From the NCBI GenBank assembly GCA_964557575.1, contig CAZLBC010000020.1:1-63701 (forward strand): 63,701 bases of DNA, read 5' to 3'. Positions 34,237-41,085 of the stretch are shown one piece after another; the stretch's first letter is position 1; each line of letters opens with the position of its first letter. The translations under genes and the position numbers were made by a program. Below the pieces are notes generated by a model. It was given only the letters and a program-made list of their open reading frames with translations. It had not been told where the DNA came from and did no database searches. Origin of the DNA: CAZLBC01 sp964557575. Its GTDB lineage: Bacteria > Planctomycetota > Phycisphaerae > SM23-33.

Positions 34237-34545
34237 TCAATGGCCGTCAGGACCCTTGTGATCACGTAGTTTTTCCTTGTATCTCCTCAATTGCTGAGAA
34301 ATTTTATCCATGCACAAATCAATACACGCGCGGATATCCTCGTCTTCATGGGTTGCAATAAACGGCGGTTTTTTGCTTACGTGGGCAATTATTTCACCCG
34401 TGAACAAACCGGCCTCCGAATCAAGAATGACATCAACCGCCTTGATCTGGTCGTAGTACCGGGGCAGCTTGCCAACCTTGGTCTCCGCGTATTCACGGAT
34501 TTCGTCCTCGATATCAATGTGCCGTGCTTCAACAGTAATTTTCAA
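34237..34545 (-). CDS. hpf: Ribosome hibernation-promoting factor, short form (HPF/YfiA)
   Basis: The 102-residue protein of the HPF/YfiA (ribosome-associated inhibitor A) family binds the decoding centre of the 30S subunit in stationary phase and blocks translation. The pattern KITVEARHIDIEDEIREYAE, then a basic strand and an amphipathic DEDIRACIDLCMDKISQQLRRYKEKLRDH helix, is typical. The length fits short HPF, which lacks the dimerisation domain of long HPF. It starts with TTG at 34545, overlapping the DUF502 stop as TTGA, with AGGAG ten bases upstream, so translation is coupled to the DUF502 gene. Confidence 0.92.
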   Translation of the reverse strand: MKITVEARHIDIEDEIREYAETKVGKLPRYYDQIKAVDVILDSEAGLFTGEIIAHVSKKPPFIATHEDEDIRACIDLCMDKISQQLRRYKEKLRDHKGPDGH

Positions 34546-35399
34546 AGCTGATTCTCCTGGGTTTTCATGACTGTTGATTCGGTTGCTGCGTCTTTCCTTG
34601 CAGGTGCCCTCTCGGCGGCCGGAAATACCTTGTCGGCCAGCAACTGGGCGGGGGGAATGACAACGCCGCCGCTTATGGTAAAACGCAGCGCTTCATCAAT
34701 GGTAAGGGGAACCTCGATGACCTCGTTTTTTCTGACCGTAATCGTGTACCCGGTGATCGGTGTCGGGCTGGAGGGAATAAAAACGGTTATCAAGTCTCCT
34801 TCGAGACTTTCGTCGAATGTTCTCATCGCCGCATTGGTTGCCAGCCCCAGGGACCAGATCCCCTTGCGGGGGTACTCAACCGCCACCACTTTGGAATATC
34901 CCATTTTCCTGTCGTCTGAAATGAGAAAGTCCGTTACCTGTTTAATCGAGGAATAGACCTGGTTGACCAGGGGTATCCCCGACAATCCTTTTTCCAGCAC
35001 TCTCAGAGCCAGCCTCCCCATGTAGCTGGTGAGAAATTTGCCGATAATGTAAATGGCGACTATCGCCAGCAGAAAGCCGACGAGGAACAGATAGTCGTTC
35101 CAGAAATCACAAATGGGCTTGGTTACGTGGTAGTTTTCTATGAAATAGAATTGATCGCCGAGCCCCTCGATGTTTTCACCGGCATACTTTTTCGGAAATT
35201 CTTCCGGGAATGTGGGCGGTATTTCATGCCCCTTCGTTACAAGCCATGTCTTGCACACCAGGTATTTCGCGCCGCTGTTTATGGGCCTGCCGATCTTGTC
35301 GTAAAGCCAGGCAAAGAGGAGAATGGTCAGGATGGTCGGTAAGACCGCGGCCAGTCCACGAAGGAAAAATCGCTTGAAATCATCCGTGAATGTTCGCAC
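34542..35399 (-). CDS. DUF502 family membrane protein
   Basis: The 285-residue inner-membrane protein of the DUF502 family has two predicted transmembrane helices (about residues 12-34 and 112-136). A conserved C-terminal domain carries VEYPRKGIWSLGLATN and TVFIPSSPTPITGYTITV. The family is widespread and related plant homologues locate to organelle or endosomal membranes; its biochemical role is unknown. An insert of about 60 residues between the two helices probably faces the periplasm. It is the first gene of the hpf-ptsN-ptsHI-DUF2344-rng operon, and its final bases overlap hpf by 4. Confidence 0.88.
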   Translation of the reverse strand: MRTFTDDFKRFFLRGLAAVLPTILTILLFAWLYDKIGRPINSGAKYLVCKTWLVTKGHEIPPTFPEEFPKKYAGENIEGLGDQFYFIENYHVTKPICDFWNDYLFLVGFLLAIVAIYIIGKFLTSYMGRLALRVLEKGLSGIPLVNQVYSSIKQVTDFLISDDRKMGYSKVVAVEYPRKGIWSLGLATNAAMRTFDESLEGDLITVFIPSSPTPITGYTITVRKNEVIEVPLTIDEALRFTISGGVVIPPAQLLADKVFPAAERAPARKDAATESTVMKTQENQL

Positions 35400-35752
35400 C
35401 GCGGGATGTCCTCCGTATCGTCAACCACACACGCGCCGTGTAAGGGGGGCAACAGATGCTACCAGACGCGGTTTCAACACTTGCCGGCGGGAAAATCTCC
35501 TGCGCGCCGCCGTGCAACCGGATATTTGCGGTTGTTTCTTAAAAATTTTATATATATTCATTTATGTAAACAAAATTCGACTCAAATCCCGCCGGAACGC
35601 CCGTGTATGACGGCGGAACACGCATCCACGGCGAGGAATAACAAATATGCTGTTCGAGTCTACGGATATCCGGCTTTAAAGTCAAGCTGTTCTGCTTCCC
35701 AAAAGGCTCACAAAAGGAACCGTTGATGTTCACTATCCCTTGAAATAGAGTT
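35400..35752. other. 353-bp non-coding region between the IclR gene and the DUF502 operon
   Basis: No convincing gene is seen. Bases 35540-35580 are strongly A+T-rich and contain the candidate promoter listed separately. The part next to the IclR stop shows no clear rho-independent terminator, and the short frames here have atypical composition. Confidence 0.6.
35545..35573 (-). promoter_or_regulatory. Candidate promoter of the DUF502-hpf-pts-rng operon
   Basis: On the minus strand TTGTTT (35573-35568) and TAAAAT (35550-35545) are spaced by 17 bases in a markedly A+T-rich island about 145 bases upstream of the DUF502 start. Confidence 0.35.
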
Positions 35753-36559
35753 TTAATCGGCCGTCGCGGATGATGCGTCGTAGCCGAACTTCCGGGAAAT
35801 TCGACCGGTATGCTCCACCAGCAGTCTGCCAATCTCCGGAAAAAGCGATTGCGAAAGACGGGTTTCGGGACCGGTAATGGTCATCGCCGCAATCGGGTAC
35901 CCTCGGTGATCCCGTATCGGGGCTGCAACACAGTGTACGCCGTGTATCTGTTCGCTCTCGTCGGTTGCGTAATGCAGTTCACGAATTTTCTTGCATTCCT
36001 TTTTTATTGCCGTCCTGGTCGTCAGCGTGTTCTCGTTGAACCTGGTCAGTTCGATCTTCTTAAGGATCGCGTTTTGTTCATCGGGGGGGAGATACGCCAG
36101 GAACACCTTGCCGTGTGCGGAGGCATGGAGGGGGAGTCGCGCCCCGGGTTCAACGAAAAACTTGAATTGATGGGTGCCGACTATCTGCTCGAGAATGACT
36201 GTCTCGAGTTCTCCGAGGGTTGAAATGAGAACGGTTTCCCCCGTCTTGTCGCGCAGGAGCCGCATCTCCTCGAGCGATTCCTCAACGACGCTGTGACTCA
36301 TGACGGCGGAATAGCCGATCCCGAGCAGTTTTCTCGTCATGCTGACCTTGCGAGAATCCTTATCCCGCTGCAGATAACCGAGTTCCATGAGTGTGCGGGT
36401 AATCCTGAATACGCTGTTGTTGGGCAGATCGAGCGCGCGCGCCAGTTCGGACATGGTCATGCCGTGAGGATGGCCGGCCAGGGTTTCCATGATCCTGATC
36501 CCGCGCCTGAGATTCGGTACCTGGTACTCGCGTTTGGCCTTTTTCTTGCGATCTGCCAT
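35753..36559 (-). CDS. IclR family transcriptional regulator
   Basis: The 268-residue regulator has an N-terminal winged helix-turn-helix (about 15-75: MTMSELARALDLPNNSVFRITRTL). A C-terminal GAF-like effector domain contains the conserved ARLPLHASAHGKVFLAYL segment. IclR proteins usually repress or activate an adjacent catabolic operon in response to a small carboxylate or sugar-derived ligand. It is transcribed away from dhaK-dhaL-lsrF-pta, and the two promoters overlap. Control of that operon, together with autorepression, is therefore likely. The ligand could be an intermediate such as DHAP or the phosphorylated diketone, but this is inference. The basic N-terminus KKKAKREYQ is typical. 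Confidence 0.92.
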   Translation of the reverse strand: MADRKKKAKREYQVPNLRRGIRIMETLAGHPHGMTMSELARALDLPNNSVFRITRTLMELGYLQRDKDSRKVSMTRKLLGIGYSAVMSHSVVEESLEEMRLLRDKTGETVLISTLGELETVILEQIVGTHQFKFFVEPGARLPLHASAHGKVFLAYLPPDEQNAILKKIELTRFNENTLTTRTAIKKECKKIRELHYATDESEQIHGVHCVAAPIRDHRGYPIAAMTITGPETRLSQSLFPEIGRLLVEHTGRISRKFGYDASSATAD

Positions 36560-36656
36560 TGAGCCGCCGGACTACTTTTCAGTGTTCAATACGACTGGTG
36601 TTTTGATGCATTTGCAATCCGCCGGCAATTTTTATATCCTGATCCGGCAAATCAGG

Positions 36657-36685
36657 TTGACTATAGAATGTGTTTTTAGTATACA
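36657..36685 (+). promoter_or_regulatory. Promoter of dhaK-dhaL-lsrF-pta
   Basis: TTGACT (36657-36662), a 17-base spacer and TATACA (36680-36685) lie 56 bases before the dhaK ATG. The -10 overlaps that of the opposing iclR promoter. Confidence 0.65.
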
Positions 36686-36706
36686 GAATTCGAGTTGATA
36701 TTTCAA
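36678..36706 (-). promoter_or_regulatory. Promoter of the iclR gene, overlapping the dhaK promoter
   Basis: Read on the minus strand, TTGAAA (36706-36701), a 17-base spacer and TATACT (36683-36678) form a near-consensus promoter. Its -10 shares bases with the dhaK -10, so RNA polymerase cannot occupy both at once. Confidence 0.6.
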
Positions 36707-36740
36707 TAAACAAGGACAATATTGACGGAAAGGCAAAAAC

Positions 36741-37739
36741 ATGGCGATGAAAAAATTTATCAACGACGCGGACAATCTCACGGAAGAACTCCTCGATGGG
36801 TTCATTCTGGCCAACAGCGGCATGGTGAAACTGGAAGGAAAAACGGTCGTACGTACCGCTCAAAAGGCCGATGACAAGGTGGCCGTGGTGACACTCGGCG
36901 GCGCGGGGCACGAGCCGGCGCTCAGCGGTTTCGTCGGCGAGGGAATGCTCGATGCAAGCGTGGTCGGAGACATTTTTGCAGCACCGGGCGGTCCGCCGGT
37001 ATTCGAAGCCATCAAGGCCGCCGCGCGCGACGCCGGCGTGTTGCTGGTGGTACTCAACCATCCCGGTGACGTCCTGGCGGGTAACATGGCTTTCAACATG
37101 GCCGAACAGCAGGGCATCACTATCAAAAAAATTCTTACCCATGAGGATATCTCTGCCGGAAAGGACGCGACCATGGAAGAGCGGCGGGGACTGGTCGGCT
37201 GCATTCCCCTTTACAAGATCGTCGGCGCCGCCGCGGAGGCGGGTAAGAGTCTCGACGAGATCGTCGCGATCGGGGAGCGGTTCAACGAAAACATGCGGAC
37301 GCTTGCCGTCGCGTGCAAGCCCGCCACGCACCCCCAGACCGGGGACGAAATAGGCGCTATCGCCGACGATGAAATGGAGGTGGGCATGGGACAGCACGGT
37401 GAAGGCGGCGGCGGCATCATGAAAATGGCCTCTGCAGACGAGACCGCAAAAATCATGCTCGAGAAGCTGCTTGACACCGTGGACATCGGGTCGGGTGACA
37501 AGGCCATGGTGATGATAAACGGCTCCGGTGCGACGACGCTCATGGAACAGTACATTGTTCTGAGGGCGGTCAATAACCTTTTGCGGGACCGGGATATAGA
37601 AATGGTCCGCTCAATGGCGGGCGAGTATCTGACCGTACAGGAGATGGGCGGCTTCCAGATGTTCATCGCCAAGATGGACGATGAACTGATCGAGTTGTTC
37701 GATGCCCCGTGCGCAACACCCGGCTGGACGGTTGCGTAA
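36741..37739 (+). CDS. dhaK: Dihydroxyacetone kinase substrate-binding subunit
   Basis: The 332-residue DhaK binds dihydroxyacetone or a similar hydroxymethyl ketone covalently through a histidine and presents it for phosphorylation by DhaL. The hemiaminal-forming residue corresponds to H219 in GMGQHGEGGGG. The other active-site histidine is H57 in GGAGHEP. Length and motifs match the free-standing, PTS-linked type rather than the single-chain ATP-dependent kinase. No DhaM is encoded in the window, though EI, HPr and EIIA(Ntr) genes lie 3 kb away. It is the first gene of an operon with dhaL, lsrF and pta, so its natural substrate may not be dihydroxyacetone. ATG 36741 follows GGAAAGG. Confidence 0.93.
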   Translation: MAMKKFINDADNLTEELLDGFILANSGMVKLEGKTVVRTAQKADDKVAVVTLGGAGHEPALSGFVGEGMLDASVVGDIFAAPGGPPVFEAIKAAARDAGVLLVVLNHPGDVLAGNMAFNMAEQQGITIKKILTHEDISAGKDATMEERRGLVGCIPLYKIVGAAAEAGKSLDEIVAIGERFNENMRTLAVACKPATHPQTGDEIGAIADDEMEVGMGQHGEGGGGIMKMASADETAKIMLEKLLDTVDIGSGDKAMVMINGSGATTLMEQYIVLRAVNNLLRDRDIEMVRSMAGEYLTVQEMGGFQMFIAKMDDELIELFDAPCATPGWTVA

Positions 37740-37760
37740 TCGCGAAAAGTGGAGAAGACA

Positions 37761-38399
37761 ATGGCGACGTCGCTGAAATACGAGGAACTTGCCATTCTGT
37801 TAAGGACGGCTGCTGCAAAGGTTAAGGAACATGTAGATATGCTCGGTCAACTGGACTCAGTCGTCGGCGACGGGGATCATGGCGTGGCGATGAAAACCGC
37901 CATGAACGCCCTTGAAAAGGGGATCGACGATTGCAGCGGGGAAAGCATCGCTGCACTGTTGAATTCCGTGGCCATGTCGGTGATGAATATCAACGCCGGT
38001 TCCACCGGACCGCTGACGGGTTCGCTGTTTATGGGAATGGCCGGGGCCGCAGGAGACCGGGAGGAACTGGACGCGACCGAACTGGCGGCATTGTTTTCTT
38101 CCGGCCTGAAACAGGTTCAGTCCATCACTGCGGCCGCCGTTGGGGACAAGACGATGATCGACGCGCTTTCTCCCGCAATCGAGGTTATGGCGGCGGCGCC
38201 GGCCGGGGGCGATTTGGCCGACATGCTTCGGGGGGCCGCCGAGGCGGCGGAAGCGGGCGCCGAGAAGACCAGGGATATGGCAGCCAAATTTGGCAAGGCT
38301 AAAAATATCGGCGAACGCTCACTCGGGCACAAGGACCCGGGAGCGACATCGATGGCCTTGTTTTTCCGCGGGCTGAGCGAAGGAGTATCCGGCATGTGA
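37761..38399 (+). CDS. dhaL: Dihydroxyacetone kinase nucleotide-binding subunit
   Basis: The 212-residue helical-barrel subunit binds the adenine nucleotide and magnesium and carries phosphate to the substrate held by DhaK. The three magnesium-ligand aspartates are D32, D37 and D39 in the DSVVGDGDHG segment. The phosphate loop NINAGSTGPLTGSLFMG is intact. PTS-linked DhaL keeps ADP permanently bound and is rephosphorylated by DhaM, whereas ATP-using DhaL exchanges nucleotide; sequence alone does not settle which applies. The start is ATG 37761 with GGAGAAG upstream; an in-frame GTG four codons earlier overlaps this site. It lies 21 bases after dhaK. Confidence 0.92.
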   Translation: MATSLKYEELAILLRTAAAKVKEHVDMLGQLDSVVGDGDHGVAMKTAMNALEKGIDDCSGESIAALLNSVAMSVMNINAGSTGPLTGSLFMGMAGAAGDREELDATELAALFSSGLKQVQSITAAAVGDKTMIDALSPAIEVMAAAPAGGDLADMLRGAAEAAEAGAEKTRDMAAKFGKAKNIGERSLGHKDPGATSMALFFRGLSEGVSGM

Positions 38400-38461
38400 A
38401 CGTCGGCGACATACCACAATCGTATTCGAAATAAACATTCAGGATGACGAAAGGATGTGCG

Positions 38462-39349
38462 ATGGTTGATTCAGCGAAGGGTAAAGATGCGAACGAATTT
38501 TCTGTAGATATTCCCCAGGAAACCCCGGGCTTTTTTTTGAAGGGTTCCGGTGGATACGACTGGGGCATGCGCGATCGGCTGTCGCGGATATTCAATCCCG
38601 AGACCGGGCGCACGGTTATGCTCGCGTTCGATCACGGTTATTTTCTCGGCCCGACAAGCGGATTGGAACGGGTTGATCTTTCCGTTGTTCCCCTCGCGGA
38701 ACACTGCGACGTACTCATGGGAACCCGGGGGGCCATACGCGCCTGTATTCCCGCCGACACGAACAAGCCGGTGGCACTGCGGTGCTCTGCCGGCGCTTCG
38801 ATTCTCAAGGAACTGAGCGAGGAACTGGTCGGCGTCGCCATCGACGACGCGATTCGCATTAACGCTTCGGCTATGGCTGCACAGGTTTTTATCGGCGGCA
38901 ACGGAGAACATGCCTCGATCGGAAACCTCGTGAAACTGATCGACAGCGGCATGAAATACGGCATACCCACGCTGGGCGTCACCGCCGTCGGCAAGGAACT
39001 GGACAGGGATGCCCGGTACCTGGGACTGGCGACGCGCATCATCGCGGAACTCGGCGCCCAGTTTGTCAAAACCTACTATTGCGAAGAAGGGTTCGAAAAG
39101 GTTACCGCCGGATGCCCGGTGCCGATCGTGATCGCCGGCGGCAAGAAACGCCCCGAGCGGGATGCCCTTGAGATGTGCTACCGGGCCATCGATGAAGGTG
39201 CCCTCGGTGTCGACATGGGCAGGAATATATTCCAGGCCGAATCGCCCGTTTCAATGATCAAGGCGGTACGGGAGGTGGTACACGGCGGAGAAACAGCCGA
39301 TAAGGCGTTTGAAATGTACAACGACTTGAAGTCCGCCGAGGGTAAGTAA
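38462..39349 (+). CDS. lsrF: LsrF-type thiolase (3-hydroxy-5-phosphonooxypentane-2,4-dione thiolase)
   Basis: The 295-residue class I aldolase-fold protein follows the E. coli LsrF sequence very closely from memory: DWGMRDRLSRIFNPETG, TVMLAFDHGYFLGPTSGLER and MGTRGAIR align directly. The Schiff-base lysine is K203 in FVKTYYCEEGFE, the same number as in E. coli. LsrF transfers the acetyl group of phospho-3-hydroxy-2,4-pentanedione (from autoinducer-2) to CoA, giving acetyl-CoA and DHAP. Here it sits between dhaL and pta with no other lsr gene in view, which suggests a different upstream pathway to the same type of intermediate. The start at 38462 is chosen for its AAAGGA site; an ATG at 38444 has none. 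Confidence 0.92.
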   Translation: MVDSAKGKDANEFSVDIPQETPGFFLKGSGGYDWGMRDRLSRIFNPETGRTVMLAFDHGYFLGPTSGLERVDLSVVPLAEHCDVLMGTRGAIRACIPADTNKPVALRCSAGASILKELSEELVGVAIDDAIRINASAMAAQVFIGGNGEHASIGNLVKLIDSGMKYGIPTLGVTAVGKELDRDARYLGLATRIIAELGAQFVKTYYCEEGFEKVTAGCPVPIVIAGGKKRPERDALEMCYRAIDEGALGVDMGRNIFQAESPVSMIKAVREVVHGGETADKAFEMYNDLKSAEGK

Positions 39350-39374
39350 ACACGCATGCATAACGGACGATGAT

Positions 39375-40367
39375 ATGACTCTGCTTGAGGAACTTCGCAC
39401 CAAGGCGTCGAAACGGCAAAAGAGAATCTGTCTTCCCGAAGCGCTCGAAGATGAGCGGATTATAACGGCCGCGAGCGCGTTGAGAGACGAAGGAATCGCC
39501 CTGCCGATAGTACTGGGGGCGCCGGACGAGTTGGAGAAAGCTGCGGATGCCGTCGGCGTCTCCCTGAAGGGGATAGAGGTTGTCGACATGGAAAGCTGCG
39601 ATCGCATGGCTGATATGGTCGGCGCGTACCGCCGGCGGCGGGCCAAGGAGAACCTCGACGAATCACAGGCGCGCGAGGTTCTGAAAGATCCCGTCTTCTT
39701 CGGCGCCATGCTGGTACAGATCGGCGTTGCCGACGGCATGGTCGCCGGCGCCATGCACGCGACGGGGCATGTGCTCCGTGCGGCCATTAAATGCATCGGC
39801 CCGACCGACGGCATCGAGACGGTTTCCTCGTCGTTCCTTATGGTGATGCCCCCGGGGAGCCCGATGGAAGGCCGGGTGTTCACGTTTTCCGACTGTGCCT
39901 TTGTTCCCCAGCCCGATCCCGGACAACTGGCGGATATCGCCGAAGCCGCCGCCGCAACCCACCGGAACCTCACGGGCGAGGAACCCCTGGTGGCCCTGTT
40001 GAGTTTTTCCACGAAAGGCAGCGCCGATACCGCGGATACGCAAAAGGTGGTCAGTGCCCTGGAGATTGTCACCGGGAGAAACCCCGCGCTCAGAATCGAC
40101 GGAGAGATGCAGTTGGATACTGCAATTGTCGGTTCAGTCGCGTCGAAGAAGGCACCCGACAGCGATATCGGCGGCAGGGCAAACGTGCTGGTATTCCCCG
40201 ATCTCGATGCCGCAAATATCGGCTACAAGCTCATCCAGCGCCTCGCCGGCGCCGACGCGATAGGTCCCGTAAGCCAGGGGCTCGCAAAGCCGGTTAACGA
40301 CCTTTCCCGCGGCTGCAGTTCAGAGGACGTCGTCCAGGTGGCGGCGATCACGGCCCTCCAGGCCTGA
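39375..40367 (+). CDS. pta: Phosphate acetyltransferase
   Basis: The 330-residue enzyme of the phosphate acetyl/butyryltransferase family interconverts acetyl-CoA plus phosphate with acetyl phosphate plus CoA. It is the catalytic-domain-only type, without the N-terminal P-loop extension of E. coli Pta. Family segments include KRICLPEALEDERI at the N-terminus, the VADGMVAGAMHATGHVLR loop, SSFLMVMPPGSP and the C-terminal ANVLVFPDLDAANIGYK with QRLAGADAIGP. It follows lsrF by 25 bases, so acetyl-CoA from LsrF could be converted to acetyl phosphate for ATP synthesis. No acetate kinase gene is nearby. The operon ends here, facing lipB. Confidence 0.93.
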   Translation: MTLLEELRTKASKRQKRICLPEALEDERIITAASALRDEGIALPIVLGAPDELEKAADAVGVSLKGIEVVDMESCDRMADMVGAYRRRRAKENLDESQAREVLKDPVFFGAMLVQIGVADGMVAGAMHATGHVLRAAIKCIGPTDGIETVSSSFLMVMPPGSPMEGRVFTFSDCAFVPQPDPGQLADIAEAAAATHRNLTGEEPLVALLSFSTKGSADTADTQKVVSALEIVTGRNPALRIDGEMQLDTAIVGSVASKKAPDSDIGGRANVLVFPDLDAANIGYKLIQRLAGADAIGPVSQGLAKPVNDLSRGCSSEDVVQVAAITALQA

Positions 40368-40391
40368 TACGGCCGCCGTGTATCCCGCACT

Positions 40392-41057
40392 TCAGCGGCC
40401 GACAAAGGTTACCTGTTCGTGCTCAAAGCCCATAGCGCCGCACAAACTGTATGCCAGGAGGGGGAGTAATTCATGGACGGTAATTGTTTTGCCGGCCAGC
40501 GCGGTAACACTGGTCATCGATATGCCGCCCAGTCCGCAGGGTACGATCGAATCGAAACCGCTGGTGTCCGGCTCGACGTTGAGCGACAACCCGTGATACG
40601 TTACCCACCGCCGCACCGCGACCCCCACGGAGGCCACCTTGCCGCTTTCGGTCCAGACACCCGGGAATCCCTCTTTTCGAGTCCCGTTGATATCCATCGC
40701 CGCCAGGAGATCGATAACCGACTGTTCAAGGCTTCGCATGTGGTTTCGGACGCTGTTTTTTCCGCCGAGCCGCACAATCGGATACGCCACGAGCTGTCCC
40801 GGTCCGTGAAACGTGACGTCGCCCCCTCGTTTTGATTCGAAAACCTCGTATCCCTTTTGCCGCATCTGTTCGGCGTCGAGCAGGATATGTTCCGCCTTCG
40901 CCCGCCGTCCCAGGGTTATCACCGGGGGTGCATGCTCCAGCAGCAGCAGGTGGGCCCGGGAGGAACCCGCGATGATCTCCTCGACAAGGCGTTCCTGGCG
41001 CCTGAGTGCATCGCCGTATGAAATGCGGCCGAGGTCGCGAACGTGTATTTCGTTCAT
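40392..41057 (-). CDS. lipB: Octanoyl-[acyl-carrier-protein]:protein octanoyltransferase (lipoate biosynthesis)
   Basis: Transfers octanoate from ACP to lipoyl domains such as GcvH. The 221-residue protein shows RGGDVTFHGPGQLVAYPI, then GKVASVGVAVRRWVTYHGLSLNV with the catalytic lysine, and PCGLGGISMTS with the nucleophilic cysteine. Length and motifs fit bacterial LipB. Translation is placed at ATG 41057 with GAGG ten bases upstream; a GTG three codons earlier is too close to that site. It is the last gene of the glycine cleavage operon, directly supplying the lipoyl group of GcvH. The partner lipoyl synthase LipA is not in this window. Confidence 0.93.
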   Translation of the reverse strand: MNEIHVRDLGRISYGDALRRQERLVEEIIAGSSRAHLLLLEHAPPVITLGRRAKAEHILLDAEQMRQKGYEVFESKRGGDVTFHGPGQLVAYPIVRLGGKNSVRNHMRSLEQSVIDLLAAMDINGTRKEGFPGVWTESGKVASVGVAVRRWVTYHGLSLNVEPDTSGFDSIVPCGLGGISMTSVTALAGKTITVHELLPLLAYSLCGAMGFEHEQVTFVGR

Positions 41058-41085
41058 AGTGGACACGCCTCATGTACGAAGCGTG

